From contig NZ_BCUF01000022.1 in NCBI RefSeq assembly GCF_001591145.1, positions 24,639 to 88,638 of the forward strand: 64,000 nucleotides of DNA. The letters run 5' to 3'. The stretch is from Vibrio harveyi NBRC 15634 = ATCC 14126 = KCTC 12724 (GTDB taxonomy: Bacteria; Pseudomonadota; Gammaproteobacteria; Enterobacterales; Vibrionaceae). The first letter of the stretch is position 1; each line of letters starts with the position of its first letter. Of this stretch, positions 8,318 to 18,174 are shown one piece after another. The position numbers and the translations under genes are program-made. The notes under the pieces are model-generated. The model searched no databases, had not been told where the DNA came from, and saw only the letters and a list, made by a program, of their open reading frames with translations.

Positions 8318-11143
8318 TTAATTCGAAGTTTTTGAGTTCACGTTCAGAGCGTCTTCAACCAACGCTTTTTGTTGTTTCAAGTGCACCGACATGTAGCCTA
8401 CTGCTGGCGAAGCAGAAGCTGGGCGACCTGCGTATTTAAGATCTGCGCCTGCTGGAATAGCAGCACGGAAGTTGTGTTGGCTACAGTACCAAGCACCCTG
8501 GTTTTGAGGCTCTTCCTGACACCATACAAAGTCTTCAACATTCGTGTATTGCTCAATAGCGGCTTGAACTTCTTCCATCGGGAATGGGTATAGCTGCTCA
8601 ATACGCACAATAGCAACATCATCTTGTTCGTTATTGCGACGCTGTTCTAGAAGGTCGAAATAAACCTTACCCGAACAGAACACAACACGTTTCACTTTGC
8701 TTGGTTCCAGATTATCGATTTCTGGAATCGCTGGCTGGAATGTACCTTCAGAAAGATCTTCCAAAGACGATGTACAAAGTGGATGACGCAGTAGCGACTT
8801 AGGTGACATAACAATCAGTGGACGACGCATTGGACGCACCACCTGACGACGGATCATGTGGTAAACCTGTGCTGGTGTAGATGGCACTACAACCTGCATG
8901 TTTTGTTCAGCACACAATTGTAGGTAACGTTCTAAACGCGCTGACGAGTGCTCAGGACCTTGACCTTCATAACCATGTGGCAACAGCATCGTCAGACCAC
9001 ATAGACGAGCCCATTTTTGCTCACCCGACGAAATGAACTGGTCGATCACCACTTGCGCACCGTTTGCGAAATCACCAAATTGTGCTTCCCAAATGGTCAA
9101 ACCGCTTGGCTCTGCCGTTGCGTAACCGTACTCAAACGCCAGTACCGCTTCTTCTGACAATACAGAGTCAAAGACTTGGAATGGACCTTGTTTGTCATGA
9201 ATATTCGCTAGCGGGATGTAAGTGCTCGCATCGTTTTGGTTATGCAAAACAGAGTGGCGATGGAAGAAAGTACCACGACCTGAGTCCTGACCAGAGATAC
9301 GAATACGCTTGCCATCGTCAACTAAGGTAGCGTACGCAAGTGTCTCTGCCATACCCCAATCTAATGGCTTCTCACCACTGATCATTGCAGCACGATCGTT
9401 GTAAAGCTTGTTTACACGGCTTTGTAGCTTATGGCTATCCGGGTATTGAATTAGGCGTTGACCAAGCTCTTTCAAGCGGGTTGAATCAAATTTGTTGTCC
9501 CATTCAACATCCCAGTCGTGACCTAGATACGGAGACCAGTCAACAGAGTGAAGAGCCATTGGACGCCACTCTTTCACCACAACTTCACCTTTATCAAGCG
9601 CGTCGCGGTACTCATTCACAAGCTGAGTTGCAACTTCAATGTCTGATTCATTTTTATCGATCAATACATCAGCGTATAGCTTACGTGGTGTTGGGTGCTT
9701 TTTGATTTTCTGGTACATCAACGGTTGAGTCGCATTCGGCTCATCCGCTTCGTTGTGACCATGACGACGGTAACAAACCAAATCAATCACAACATCACGC
9801 TTAAACTCGTTGCGGTAATCCAGAGCAATACGAGTGACAAAAGCAACTGCTTCTGGGTCGTCAGCGTTAACGTGGAAAATCGGAGCCTGTACCATCTTCG
9901 CAATATCAGTACAGTACATCGTCGAGCGAGTATCACGAGGGTTCGATGTTGTAAAACCAACTTGGTTGTTCACAACGATACGTACCGTACCGCCGACACA
10001 GAAGCCACGCGCTAGAGACATGTTAAACGTCTCTGCTACCACGCCCTGACCTGCAATTGCTGAGTCACCGTGAATAGTGATTGGCAGTACGCGGCTACCA
10101 TCAAAATCACCAAGGCGATCTTGACGCGCACGAACCGAACCGATAACTACTGGGTTTACAATCTCAAGGTGAGATGGGTTAAATGCTAGCGCTAAGTGGA
10201 CATCGCCACCTGGCGTTGCAAAGTCTGCAGAGAAACCTTGGTGGTACTTAACGTCACCCGTACCCCATGTTTCGTCATGTTTGCCTGCAAACTCGTCAAA
10301 CAAATCTTGTGGCTTCTTACCTAGAACGTTGACTAGCATGTTCAAACGTCCACGGTGAGCCATACCGATAACCACTTCACGCATGCCGCTCTTACCAGCA
10401 TGACGAATCAGCTCTTTTGTCATCGGAATTAGTGCATCACCACCTTCTAGAGAGAAACGTTTAGCGCCTGGGAACTTAGCACCCAAGTAACGCTCAAGAC
10501 CTTCAGCAGCAGTTAGCTCCTCAAGGAATGTACGTTTTTCAGTTTTATCGAAAGATGGCTGACCAACCACAGACTCTAAACGTTGCTGAATCCAACGCTT
10601 CTGTTCTGTGTCTGTCATGTGCATGTATTCAGCACCAATAGAACCACAGTACGTTTTCTTCAGAGCTGAGTAGATGTCTTTCAACTGCATGGTTTCTTGC
10701 CCAATAGCAAAAGAACCTACGTTGAAAGTTTCTTCGAAGTCATCTTCGGTGAGATTGTGGAATGCAGGGTCTAGCTCCGCCACAGGTGGACGTTGCCATA
10801 GACCTAGAGGATCAAGCTCAGCAGCTTCATGACCGCGGAAGCGGTATGCGTTGATAAGCTGTAGAACTTTTACTTGCTTAGCGTCGACATCTGGATCACT
10901 AACTTGGACACTGTAATGCTTTGTTTCTTGAGCGAGTCGTCGGAAGTAGTCACGGACACGCGAATGCGGCTGTTCTGCCACTTCTTCTGAGTTTTTAGGC
11001 AACTCATCAAATACGCGTTTCCACTCCTCACTTACCAGATCGGGATCACTTAGATACAGTTCGTAGAGGTCCTCTACATACGTTGCATTGGCGCCAGCCA
11101 AGTGTGAAGACTCGAGCCATGCCTTCATCACGCCGTTGTGCAT
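8318..11143 (-). CDS. sucA: 2-oxoglutarate dehydrogenase E1 component
   Basis: This thiamine-diphosphate enzyme decarboxylates 2-oxoglutarate and succinylates the SucB lipoyl group. At 941 residues it has the full family length. Visible landmarks are the N-terminal E2-contacting segment (YVEDLYELYLSDPDLV), the core motifs GMAHRGRLNMLVNVLGK and IHGDSAIAGQGVV, the ThDP-binding GHNEADEP region, and the C-terminal EEPQNQGAWY. The ribosome site AAGGGA precedes ATG 11143. It lies downstream of sdhB across a 92-bp spacer containing a perfect palindrome. Confidence 0.97.
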   Translation of the reverse strand: MHNGVMKAWLESSHLAGANATYVEDLYELYLSDPDLVSEEWKRVFDELPKNSEEVAEQPHSRVRDYFRRLAQETKHYSVQVSDPDVDAKQVKVLQLINAYRFRGHEAAELDPLGLWQRPPVAELDPAFHNLTEDDFEETFNVGSFAIGQETMQLKDIYSALKKTYCGSIGAEYMHMTDTEQKRWIQQRLESVVGQPSFDKTEKRTFLEELTAAEGLERYLGAKFPGAKRFSLEGGDALIPMTKELIRHAGKSGMREVVIGMAHRGRLNMLVNVLGKKPQDLFDEFAGKHDETWGTGDVKYHQGFSADFATPGGDVHLALAFNPSHLEIVNPVVIGSVRARQDRLGDFDGSRVLPITIHGDSAIAGQGVVAETFNMSLARGFCVGGTVRIVVNNQVGFTTSNPRDTRSTMYCTDIAKMVQAPIFHVNADDPEAVAFVTRIALDYRNEFKRDVVIDLVCYRRHGHNEADEPNATQPLMYQKIKKHPTPRKLYADVLIDKNESDIEVATQLVNEYRDALDKGEVVVKEWRPMALHSVDWSPYLGHDWDVEWDNKFDSTRLKELGQRLIQYPDSHKLQSRVNKLYNDRAAMISGEKPLDWGMAETLAYATLVDDGKRIRISGQDSGRGTFFHRHSVLHNQNDASTYIPLANIHDKQGPFQVFDSVLSEEAVLAFEYGYATAEPSGLTIWEAQFGDFANGAQVVIDQFISSGEQKWARLCGLTMLLPHGYEGQGPEHSSARLERYLQLCAEQNMQVVVPSTPAQVYHMIRRQVVRPMRRPLIVMSPKSLLRHPLCTSSLEDLSEGTFQPAIPEIDNLEPSKVKRVVFCSGKVYFDLLEQRRNNEQDDVAIVRIEQLYPFPMEEVQAAIEQYTNVEDFVWCQEEPQNQGAWYCSQHNFRAAIPAGADLKYAGRPASASPAVGYMSVHLKQQKALVEDALNVNSKTSN

Positions 11144-11200
11144 ATTTTCCCTTAACCAGTAGTTTTCACGTTTGCTTCGGTCTGCGCCGAGCTATTAAGA

Positions 11201-11220
11201 GCCGACCCATTTGGGTCGGC
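11201..11220. other. Perfect palindrome in the sdhB-sucA spacer
   Basis: Arms GCCGACCCA / TGGGTCGGC (9 bp, 2-nt loop) lie 16 bp past the sdhB stop. The T-run that would make it a terminator is on the plus strand, opposite the operon. On the transcribed strand the stem is followed only by TCTTAATAG. It may be a weak terminator or a processing or stability hairpin that sets the sdh to suc ratio. Confidence 0.6.
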
Positions 11221-11235
11221 AATTTTTGTTGTTAA

Positions 11236-11946
11236 TTAAATCGAACGATTCACCAGCATCGACTTGATGTGACCGATGGCTTTCGTAGGATTTAGCCCCT
11301 TAGGACAAACACTTACACAATTCATGATGCCATGGCAACGAAAAACGCTAAATGCATCATCAAGATCGGACAAACGTTCATCAGTTGCTGTATCTCGGCT
11401 ATCAATTAGCCAACGGTAAGCCGCTAAGAGACCAGCAGGGCCGATAAATTTATCTGGGTTCCACCAGAATGATGGACAAGAAGTTGTACAACATGCACAC
11501 ATAATACATTCATACAATCCATCTAAATGCGCACGTTCATCTGGCGATTGTAAGTTCTCTCGCGATGGTGGTAGAGCACCGTCATCAATCAAGAAAGGCT
11601 TAACTTTCGCATAGTTATCGTAGAACTGTGTCATGTCAACGATAAGATCACGTACTACTGGTAGGCCAGGTAACGGTCGGATGACAATCTTGTCACCTTG
11701 AAGCGCAGATAACGGAGTAATGCACGCTAGACCGTTTTTACCATTCATATTCAGACCATCAGATCCACATACCCCTTCACGACATGAACGACGGAATGCA
11801 ATGCTCGGATCTTGCTCTTTTAGTAAAATCAGCGCGTCCAGAACCATCATGTCTGAGCCTTCTTCCACTTCAAGAACGTAGTCTTTCATGTAAGGTTTTG
11901 TGTCTACATCCGGGTTGTAACGGTATAAAGAGAAGTTCAGTTTCAT
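11236..11946 (-). CDS. sdhB: Succinate dehydrogenase iron-sulfur subunit
   Basis: SdhB passes electrons from the SdhA flavin to quinone through three clusters. The 2Fe-2S ligands are in CREGVCGSDGLNMNGKNGLAC, and the 4Fe-4S and 3Fe-4S ligands are in CIMCACCTTSCP and CHGIMNCVSVCPKG. I start at the second of two nearby ATGs (11946, MKLNFSLYRYNPD, 236 aa). It aligns with the E. coli start, and the GGGAGG site is about 8 nt upstream of it but only 2 nt from the first ATG at 11952. It lies 15 bp after sdhA. Confidence 0.97.
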   Translation of the reverse strand: MKLNFSLYRYNPDVDTKPYMKDYVLEVEEGSDMMVLDALILLKEQDPSIAFRRSCREGVCGSDGLNMNGKNGLACITPLSALQGDKIVIRPLPGLPVVRDLIVDMTQFYDNYAKVKPFLIDDGALPPSRENLQSPDERAHLDGLYECIMCACCTTSCPSFWWNPDKFIGPAGLLAAYRWLIDSRDTATDERLSDLDDAFSVFRCHGIMNCVSVCPKGLNPTKAIGHIKSMLVNRSI

Positions 11947-11961
11947 AGTCATATCCTCCCT

Positions 11962-13728
11962 TTAGTAAGTACGTACTTTCGGAGGGAAAGCTTCACGATG
12001 AGTTGGCGTCATATTCACATCACGCTTAGTCATTGCTTCAGTTTCCGGGTTGTAGATTGAGTGGCATAGCCAATTTTCATCATCACGCTCAGGGAAGTCG
12101 AAGCGAGCATGTGCGCCACGGCTTTCAGTACGGTAGTTCGCCGCTACTGCTGTAGAGAATGCAGTTTCCATCAAGTTGTCTAGCTCTAAACACTCAATAC
12201 GTTGCGTGTTGAATTCAGAAGACTTGTCAGCTAGGTGTGCATCTTTTAGGCGCTCACGAATCACTTTCAACTCTTCCAGACCTGTTGCCATTGCGTCGCC
12301 TTCACGGAATACCGAGAAGCTGTTTTGCATGCAAGATTGTAGATCTTTACGAATTTGAACTGGGTCTTCACCACCAGTGCTGTTCTCCCAACGCATAGTA
12401 CGCGCTAGTGAAGCTTCGATGTCAGACTCTGTTGCTGGACGAGCTTCAGCTTGTGCAGCCAGTGTTTCGCCAAGGTGTAGACCTGTTGCGCGACCGAATA
12501 CCACCAAATCAAGCAGTGAGTTGCCGCCCAGACGGTTTGCACCGTGTACCGATACAGAAGCAATTTCACCACAAGCGTATAGACCTTGGACTTCGACATC
12601 ATTACCGTCAGCAGTCTGTTTGATTGCTTGACCTGAAACTTGCGTTGGAACACCACCCATCATGTAGTGACAAGTTGGGATTACTGGAATTGGCTCTTTA
12701 ACTGGATCAACGTGCGCGAATGTACGCGAAAGCTCACAGATACCAGGCAGACGAGACTCAAGAACATCTTTACCTAGGTGATCCAATTTCAGCTTGATGT
12801 GTGGACCCCAAGGACCGTCACAACCACGACCTTCACGGATTTCAATCATCATAGAACGAGCTACTACGTCACGACCCGCAAGGTCTTTCGCGTTTGGCGC
12901 ATAACGCTCCATGAAGCGCTCGCCATCTTTATTTAGAAGGTAACCACCTTCACCACGACAACCTTCTGTAACAAGAACACCTGCACCAGCAATACCCGTT
13001 GGGTGGAACTGCCACATTTCCATGTCTTGCATTGGAACGCCTGCGCGAAGTGCCATACCAACACCATCACCAGTATTGATGTGCGCGTTAGTAGTCGACG
13101 CGTAGATACGGCCTGCACCACCTGTTGCTAGGATGGTTGCTTTCGATTTGAAGTAACAAATCTCACCCGTTTCCATACAGATAGCCGTACAACCCATGAT
13201 CGCGCCGTCTTGGTTTTTCACCAAATCTAGAGCGTACCATTCAGAGAAAATGGTTGTTTTGTGTTTTACGTTTTGTTGGTAGAGCGTGTGAAGAAGTGCG
13301 TGACCAGTACGGTCTGCCGCTGCTGCTGTACGAGCCGCTTGCTCACCACCAAACTCTTTTGACTGGCCACCAAATGGACGTTGGTAGATTGTTCCGTTAT
13401 CAAAGCGAGAGAATGGAAGACCCATTTTTTCTAGTTCGATAACTGACTCAGGACCATTTTTACACATGTACTCAATCGCATTTTGGTCACCGATGTAATC
13501 AGAACCTTTTACCGTATCGTACATATGCCATTGCCAATCGTCCTTGTGCGAGTTACCAAGCGCAACTGTAATACCACCCTGCGCGGATACAGTATGAGAA
13601 CGAGTTGGGAAAACTTTAGATAGCAAAGCACATGATAAGCCTTGCTCCGAAATTTGTAGTGCAGCGCGCATGCCCGCACCACCAGCGCCGATTACTACGG
13701 CATCAAACTCACGAACTGGAATAGACAC
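11962..13728 (-). CDS. sdhA: Succinate dehydrogenase flavoprotein subunit
   Basis: This 588-residue subunit oxidises succinate to fumarate. The N-terminal dinucleotide fold is GAGGAGM (about residues 15-21). The covalent-FAD histidine lies in [12 protein letters not shown], and catalytic residues lie in the [14 protein letters not shown] region (seen as [10 protein letters not shown]) and HYMMGGVPT. The start codon is GTG directly after the sdhD TAA (TAAGTG), so translation is coupled. The order sdhC-D-A-B is canonical. Confidence 0.97.
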   Translation of the reverse strand: MSIPVREFDAVVIGAGGAGMRAALQISEQGLSCALLSKVFPTRSHTVSAQGGITVALGNSHKDDWQWHMYDTVKGSDYIGDQNAIEYMCKNGPESVIELEKMGLPFSRFDNGTIYQRPFGGQSKEFGGEQAARTAAAADRTGHALLHTLYQQNVKHKTTIFSEWYALDLVKNQDGAIMGCTAICMETGEICYFKSKATILATGGAGRIYASTTNAHINTGDGVGMALRAGVPMQDMEMWQFHPTGIAGAGVLVTEGCRGEGGYLLNKDGERFMERYAPNAKDLAGRDVVARSMMIEIREGRGCDGPWGPHIKLKLDHLGKDVLESRLPGICELSRTFAHVDPVKEPIPVIPTCHYMMGGVPTQVSGQAIKQTADGNDVEVQGLYACGEIASVSVHGANRLGGNSLLDLVVFGRATGLHLGETLAAQAEARPATESDIEASLARTMRWENSTGGEDPVQIRKDLQSCMQNSFSVFREGDAMATGLEELKVIRERLKDAHLADKSSEFNTQRIECLELDNLMETAFSTAVAANYRTESRGAHARFDFPERDDENWLCHSIYNPETEAMTKRDVNMTPTHREAFPPKVRTY

Positions 13729-14073
13729 TTACGCACCCCACAGAATAAATAGACCAGAGAAGACATAGCCGAACAGAACGGCAATAACACCAAGTTGAAG
13801 TGCACCGCGAAGTTTCGAGCACTTAATGTAATCGGTTAAGACTTGCCATAAACCAATCCACGCGTGAATCAGAATAGAAACAAGTGCCAACATGGTGAAA
13901 ACTTTGGTGAAAGTACCACCAAAGAATTGGGTCCAAGATGCGTAAGAGATATCTGAGAAAGCACAGAAGCTCACTAGATAAATCGTGTATAGCGTCATAA
14001 TGATGGCTGAAGCACGAATCAATAAGAAATCGTGAACACCATTACGACCAAATGAAGAAACGTGTTTTACCAT
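13729..14073 (-). CDS. sdhD: Succinate dehydrogenase membrane anchor subunit
   Basis: The protein has 114 residues and three transmembrane helices, starting MVKHVSSFGRNGVHDFLLIR. Together with SdhC it binds haem b and ubiquinone and anchors SdhAB. Its start overlaps the last 7 bases of sdhC. Confidence 0.94.
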   Translation of the reverse strand: MVKHVSSFGRNGVHDFLLIRASAIIMTLYTIYLVSFCAFSDISYASWTQFFGGTFTKVFTMLALVSILIHAWIGLWQVLTDYIKCSKLRGALQLGVIAVLFGYVFSGLFILWGA

Positions 14074-14459
14074 ACCAAGATCCCCGCCAGTAGTGATAAC
14101 ACTGCAGTTGCACCAAATGCGACTTTAGCGCTCATCGCGCCTGAATCGAGTTCTTCGAAATGACCTAGGTCCATCAATAAGTGACGAACACCACCAGCAA
14201 TGTGGTAGGCAAGTGCAGTTAGAATGCCCCATAGAATGAATTTCACGAAGAAGCTATCGACAATGTCAGCGGCTTCCATAAAACCCATCGGGGACGACAG
14301 AGAAATGGACAGTAACCAAAGTAATATACCCACCGCAACAAACGTAATCACACCAGATACACGGTGTAGGATTGACGCGATTGCTGTGATGGGAAAGCGG
14401 ATGGTCTGTAAATCTAAATTAACAGGTCTTGACTTTCTTTCTTTCACGGGCTTGCTCAC
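14067..14459 (-). CDS. sdhC: Succinate dehydrogenase cytochrome b556 subunit
   Basis: The protein has 130 residues and three transmembrane helices. Family signatures are RPVNLDLQTIRFPITAIAS, LHRVSGVITF (quinone-site Ser/Arg region) and the haem-ligand segment HIAGGVRHLLMD. It is the first gene of sdhCDAB-sucAB-sucCD. The 395-bp upstream region is shared with gltA. Confidence 0.95.
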   Translation of the reverse strand: MSKPVKERKSRPVNLDLQTIRFPITAIASILHRVSGVITFVAVGILLWLLSISLSSPMGFMEAADIVDSFFVKFILWGILTALAYHIAGGVRHLLMDLGHFEELDSGAMSAKVAFGATAVLSLLAGILVW

Positions 14460-14515
14460 TCAGCTCCATTGAGCATTTATTGTTATAACCAATTTCAGCT
14501 TCCAAACGTACAAAA

Positions 14516-14579
14516 GTTAACATTTGACTAACAAATACTCGCAATAAGCTCGGAGATAATTGTAAACACTTTGTTAACA
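14516..14579. promoter_or_regulatory. Candidate ArcA direct repeats upstream of sdhC
   Basis: Two pairs of TGTTA-type half-sites occur, each with the 11-bp register typical of ArcA. On the minus strand, TGTTAGT/TGTTAAC lies at 14516-14533 and TGTTAAC/TGTTTAC at 14561-14579. ArcA repression of sdh and gltA under low oxygen is known in E. coli. Assignment here is by pattern only. Confidence 0.45.
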
Positions 14580-14773
14580 ACCGGAGTCCACAAACAAACC
14601 TCACTTTTGTTTCTAGCCCCGAATTTATAAGGATTTAACTAAAATTTTCTGTGCCAATATACGGCTAGCAACATTCTAATACAATTGATGTAACAAATTA
14701 TGCTACATAGAACAGATTTTTAACGATTTTCATGAGAAAAATCATAACAAGTGCACACAAAAATGGAGAAAAA

Positions 14774-14802
14774 TTGACTTTAAGCTTTAACAACAGTACA
14801 AA
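14774..14802 (+). promoter_or_regulatory. Candidate sigma-70 promoter for gltA
   Basis: TTGACT at 14774-14779 and TACAAA at 14797-14802 are separated by 17 bp, about 50 bp before the gltA ATG. The rest of the 14460-14854 divergent region is AT-rich, and I see no ORF of note in it. Confidence 0.5.
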
Positions 14803-14854
14803 AATGGCACATAAACATCCTGGACGGATTAAATAATAAACAAAGGAGATTGTT

Positions 14855-16144
14855 ATGGCGGATAAGAAAGCTACCCTTCATGTTGAAGGTCATGCGCCGA
14901 TCGAACTGCCAATTATGGACGGTACGCTAGGTACACCTGTGATTGATGTTCGTAAACTGGGAGCCAATGGTTACTTTACTTTTGACCCAGGTTTTCTTGC
15001 CACTGCATCTTGTGAATCGTCAATCACGTACATCGACGGCGGCAAAGGTATTCTTTTGCACCGCGGTTACCCAATTGACCAATTAGCCAATAACGCAGAT
15101 TACTTGGAAGTATGTTACATCCTGCTTTATGGCGAAGCCCCTACCCGTGAGCAATACGAGCAATTCAAAACAACGGTTACTCGCCATACAATGGTGCACG
15201 AGCAAATCGCAAGCTTCTTCCATGGCTTCCGTCGCGACGCTCACCCAATGGCAGTAATGTGTGGTGTAGTTGGTGCACTAGCGGCCTTCTACCACGATTC
15301 ACTAGATATCAACAACGACGAACACCGTGAAATTGCGGCGTACCGTCTGCTATCGAAAATGCCAACATTGGCGGCGATGTGTTACAAGTACTCAATCGGT
15401 CAGCCATTTATCTACCCTCGTAACGACCTAAGCTACGCAGAAAACTTCTTACACATGATGTACGCAAACCCATGTGAAGAATACGAAGTAAACCCTGTTG
15501 TTGCTCGTGCGATGGATAAAATCTTTACGCTTCACGCAGATCACGAACAAAACGCATCAACATCGACCGTTCGTCTATCTGGTTCTTCTGGAGCGAACCC
15601 ATTCGCATGTATTGCCGCAGGTATTGCTTCTCTATGGGGTCCTGCACACGGTGGTGCAAACGAAGCATGTCTGAAGATGCTTGAAGAGATCGGCAGTGTA
15701 GAGAACATTCCTGAGTACGTTGAGCGTGCAAAAGACAAAGATGACCCGTTCCGTCTAATGGGCTTTGGTCACCGCGTTTACAAAAACTACGATCCACGCG
15801 CTACAGTTATGCGCGAAACATGTCACGAAGTTCTAAAAGAGCTAAACATTAAAGATCCACTACTAGACGTAGCAATGGAGCTTGAGCGTATTGCACTTTC
15901 TGACGAATACTTCGTGTCTAAGAAGCTTTACCCGAACGTAGACTTCTACTCAGGTATCATTCTAAAAGCGATCGGCATTCCTGTATCGATGTTTACGGTA
16001 ATCTTCGCGATTTCTCGTACTATCGGTTGGATCGCTCACTGGAACGAAATGCACAGTGACCCACTAAACCGAATCGGTCGTCCTCGTCAGCTATACACAG
16101 GTGAAACTCAGCGTGAGTTCTCTCCACTGCACGAGCGTGAATAA
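14855..16144 (+). CDS. gltA: Citrate synthase (type II, hexameric)
   Basis: The enzyme condenses acetyl-CoA with oxaloacetate, the entry step of the TCA cycle. It is 429 residues, the length of the gram-negative NADH-inhibited type. The catalytic histidines lie in [12 protein letters not shown] and [14 protein letters not shown], and the catalytic aspartate lies in the [17 protein letters not shown] segment. A strong AAAGGAGA ribosome site precedes the ATG. It is divergent from the sdh-suc genes, so the whole set can be co-regulated from one intergenic region. Confidence 0.97.
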   Translation: MADKKATLHVEGHAPIELPIMDGTLGTPVIDVRKLGANGYFTFDPGFLATASCESSITYIDGGKGILLHRGYPIDQLANNADYLEVCYILLYGEAPTREQYEQFKTTVTRHTMVHEQIASFFHGFRRDAHPMAVMCGVVGALAAFYHDSLDINNDEHREIAAYRLLSKMPTLAAMCYKYSIGQPFIYPRNDLSYAENFLHMMYANPCEEYEVNPVVARAMDKIFTLHADHEQNASTSTVRLSGSSGANPFACIAAGIASLWGPAHGGANEACLKMLEEIGSVENIPEYVERAKDKDDPFRLMGFGHRVYKNYDPRATVMRETCHEVLKELNIKDPLLDVAMELERIALSDEYFVSKKLYPNVDFYSGIILKAIGIPVSMFTVIFAISRTIGWIAHWNEMHSDPLNRIGRPRQLYTGETQREFSPLHERE

Positions 16145-16174
16145 CCGTTAGAATCGATAATCGGATAAGAGTTG

Positions 16175-16205
16175 GGGTTGACGTGAAAGCGTCAACCCTT
16201 TCTTT
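16175..16205 (+). terminator. gltA terminator
   Basis: The stem is GGGTTGACG / CGTCAACCC with a 6-nt loop, followed by TTTCTTT, 30 bp after the gltA stop. Confidence 0.9.
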
Positions 16206-16287
16206 ATTTGAAGAGATGAGAACATGCAGCGTTCTATGAAATGCGTCGCATCGAGAGACTATTTCTCTACGCTCTTACAGCTATTAC

Positions 16288-16431
16288 ACAAGAAATTCCT
16301 GACGTTGCTCCTACCTCACAATCGGAGATGACGTCGTGAAGACTTCAGAGTTTTCGTCTTCTTTATGAGCGAGGCACAAGTGAGTTGGGGATCTGCTCTT
16401 TCTCTCTGTTTAGAAAGCAGAGCGTCCCCGT
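16288..16431. repeat. Diverged intergenic repeat, copy 1
   Basis: This non-coding stretch between gltA and ybgI starts AAGAAATTCCTGACG and runs through CGGAGATGACG and GAGTTGGGGATCTGCTC. It ends in an imperfect hairpin (GGGGATCTGCTCTTTCT pairing with AGAAAGCAGAGCGTCCCC). The order of blocks (AAGAAA-ATTC, then GATGACG or AATGACG, then GAGTTGGG, then a hairpin) recurs at 18175-18350. I infer two members of one Vibrio intergenic repeat family. No ORF is seen in 16206-16457. Confidence 0.45.
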
Positions 16432-16457
16432 ATCACGAAGGATGAAGTCCGTCCCGT

Positions 16458-17216
16458 CTATACTGGATTATCAATATCGATAAACGTGACATCTAACCCG
16501 TGCTCTTGCGCCAACCATTCACCCAACGCCTTAATACCGTAACGTTCTGTAGCATGGTGACCCGCAGAGAAATAATGAATGTCTAACTCACGAGCAGTGT
16601 AAGTTGTTCGTTCTGAGATCTCACCCGAAATAAACGCATCTAATCCGTGCTGAGCGGCAAGCTCAATAAAATCTTGACCACCGCCAGTACACCAACCGAC
16701 GGTCTCAATCATTTTGTCTGCATTTTCAGGTGCGATATGCAAAGGTTCACGGTTTAGGACTTGATTAATTTTGTTCGCAAACTCAGCACCTGTCATCGCT
16801 TGTTTTAAACGACCAAACATCGCCACGGACTGAGGGTGACCTTCTAACCCACCTTCAACCGAGATATTCAACAAACGAGCAAGCTCAGCGTTATTGCCGA
16901 GTTCTGGGTGAATATCTAACGGTAAGTGGTAGCCGTAAAGGTTGATGTCGTTTTTAATCAAACTACGAATGCGCTTACCTTTCATACCACGAATAGGCTC
17001 TGGTTCACCTTTCCAAAAGTACCCATGATGCACAAGCAGAGCATCAGCTTCCAACTCGATGGCTTTATTGATCAAGGCTTGTGAAGCAGTGACACCAGTT
17101 ACGATACGTTTGATTTCTGATTTACCTTCTACTTGCATTCCATTTGGCGCGTAGTCTTTGATAAGTTGCGGCGACAATTTCTCGTTGAGGATCTTTTCCA
17201 ACTGTAAATTATTCAT
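16458..17216 (-). CDS. ybgI: NIF3-family dinuclear metal-binding protein YbgI
   Basis: This 252-residue protein belongs to the NIF3/YbgI (DUF34) family of toroidal proteins with a two-metal site. The His/Glu-type ligands fall in LLVHHGYFWKG, GYHLPLDIHPELGNN and the C-terminal GHHATERYG. A proposed role is as a GTP-cyclohydrolase-like or metal-chaperone hydrolase; the true activity is unsettled. I start at ATG 17216 (MNNLQLEKIL), with GGAAG 5 nt upstream; a longer frame from 17297 gives a non-conserved extension. Transcription is convergent with gltA. Confidence 0.9.
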   Translation of the reverse strand: MNNLQLEKILNEKLSPQLIKDYAPNGMQVEGKSEIKRIVTGVTASQALINKAIELEADALLVHHGYFWKGEPEPIRGMKGKRIRSLIKNDINLYGYHLPLDIHPELGNNAELARLLNISVEGGLEGHPQSVAMFGRLKQAMTGAEFANKINQVLNREPLHIAPENADKMIETVGWCTGGGQDFIELAAQHGLDAFISGEISERTTYTARELDIHYFSAGHHATERYGIKALGEWLAQEHGLDVTFIDIDNPV

Positions 17217-17348
17217 TATTACTTCCAATACTTGTGGCTTGAGCAAAGTGTATATCGAACCGCAACCCAGATGCCAGTTGTGACATCCCCAACTCAAACA
17301 AATTTAGATACAATAGAAAGGCTTTACCCGTGACAACAAGGATAATGG

Positions 17349-18101
17349 ATGAATTCACTACAACGTTTCCAACAATGGATTGCTAACACCCCTCCACTTT
17401 TCAAACTTAAGTCCCCTTTTGTCACTGTCAAAGATATTCAGACGCAGGCTCTGCCAGACAATGAAAAATATGATGGAAACCCTCGCCTTGGTTTTCTGTA
17501 TCAGTACCTTTGCACCAAGTTGCTAACCTGTTCGCCTCGTTATGAACTGGTTGCTGAAGAGATTCAATTAAATGACGCCACAGGGCGAACCATTGGTGCT
17601 GTCGATCTGATCTTAAAAGACGTAGAAAGTAATCAACATGAGCATTGGGAAGTCGCAATTAAATTCTACTTACTTCATCAAGGCGTTTGGTATGGACCGA
17701 ATGCTCACGACCAACTGCACGAAAAGCTCGAACGCATGCTCAACCACCAGCTAAAAATGAGCCAAAGGGAAGAGTTTCGTCAGCAACTACCGTTAAACAA
17801 TGAACCGAGTGAACATTTACTGATGCAGGGACGTCTGTACGTAAACCCTTTTTCAAAAGAGTCTATCCCTACAACCTGTTTAGGTTATGAATTAGACCTT
17901 ACACAAATATCTGGTTTCTGGTGTTATCAAAGCCAATGGGAACAAATTAAACAGCCACTTTACGCACTTCCTAAACCGCTCTGGGCAACTGGTAATGAGG
18001 AATTCTTGGATCCAATCGACAAACCATCTGATAGGTTTGTTCACGCGCAGACAAAGGACGGTCAGTTTTGGTTTGTTGTACCGGATACGTGGCCCAATTA
18101 A
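17349..18101 (+). CDS. DUF1853 family protein
   Basis: This 250-residue soluble protein has no signal peptide or membrane segment. It matches my memory of the DUF1853 family: an N-terminal WxxxxPPLF-type opening (WIANTPPLFKL), GRTIGAVDLILKD, and the central HWEVAIKFYLLHQG. The conserved GxxDL / E-A-KFYL layout (Asp, Glu, Lys) resembles a PD-(D/E)XK nuclease core, but that is inference. The AAGGA site lies about 7 nt before ATG 17349; an ATG 4 bp upstream is out of frame. No function is known. Confidence 0.75.
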   Translation: MNSLQRFQQWIANTPPLFKLKSPFVTVKDIQTQALPDNEKYDGNPRLGFLYQYLCTKLLTCSPRYELVAEEIQLNDATGRTIGAVDLILKDVESNQHEHWEVAIKFYLLHQGVWYGPNAHDQLHEKLERMLNHQLKMSQREEFRQQLPLNNEPSEHLLMQGRLYVNPFSKESIPTTCLGYELDLTQISGFWCYQSQWEQIKQPLYALPKPLWATGNEEFLDPIDKPSDRFVHAQTKDGQFWFVVPDTWPN

Positions 18102-18174
18102 AAACGAAAGACATTTTATTTTGTCTTTTTAGGGGCAAGTTCTTTCAACGAGCTAATCTCGACATTTCCGGTTA

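Noticed and set aside
4838..14459. A possible missing lpd gene in the TCA block
   Set aside because: In most gamma-proteobacteria lpd is with aceEF, not with sucAB, so its absence here is normal.
14419..14604. A 61-codon frame upstream of sdhC
   Set aside because: It overlaps the sdhC start and promoter region, has no recognisable protein features, and lies where control sites are expected.
16206..16287. Possible tRNA or small RNA after gltA
   Set aside because: No cloverleaf, T-arm consensus or terminator was found; it reads as filler before the repeat.
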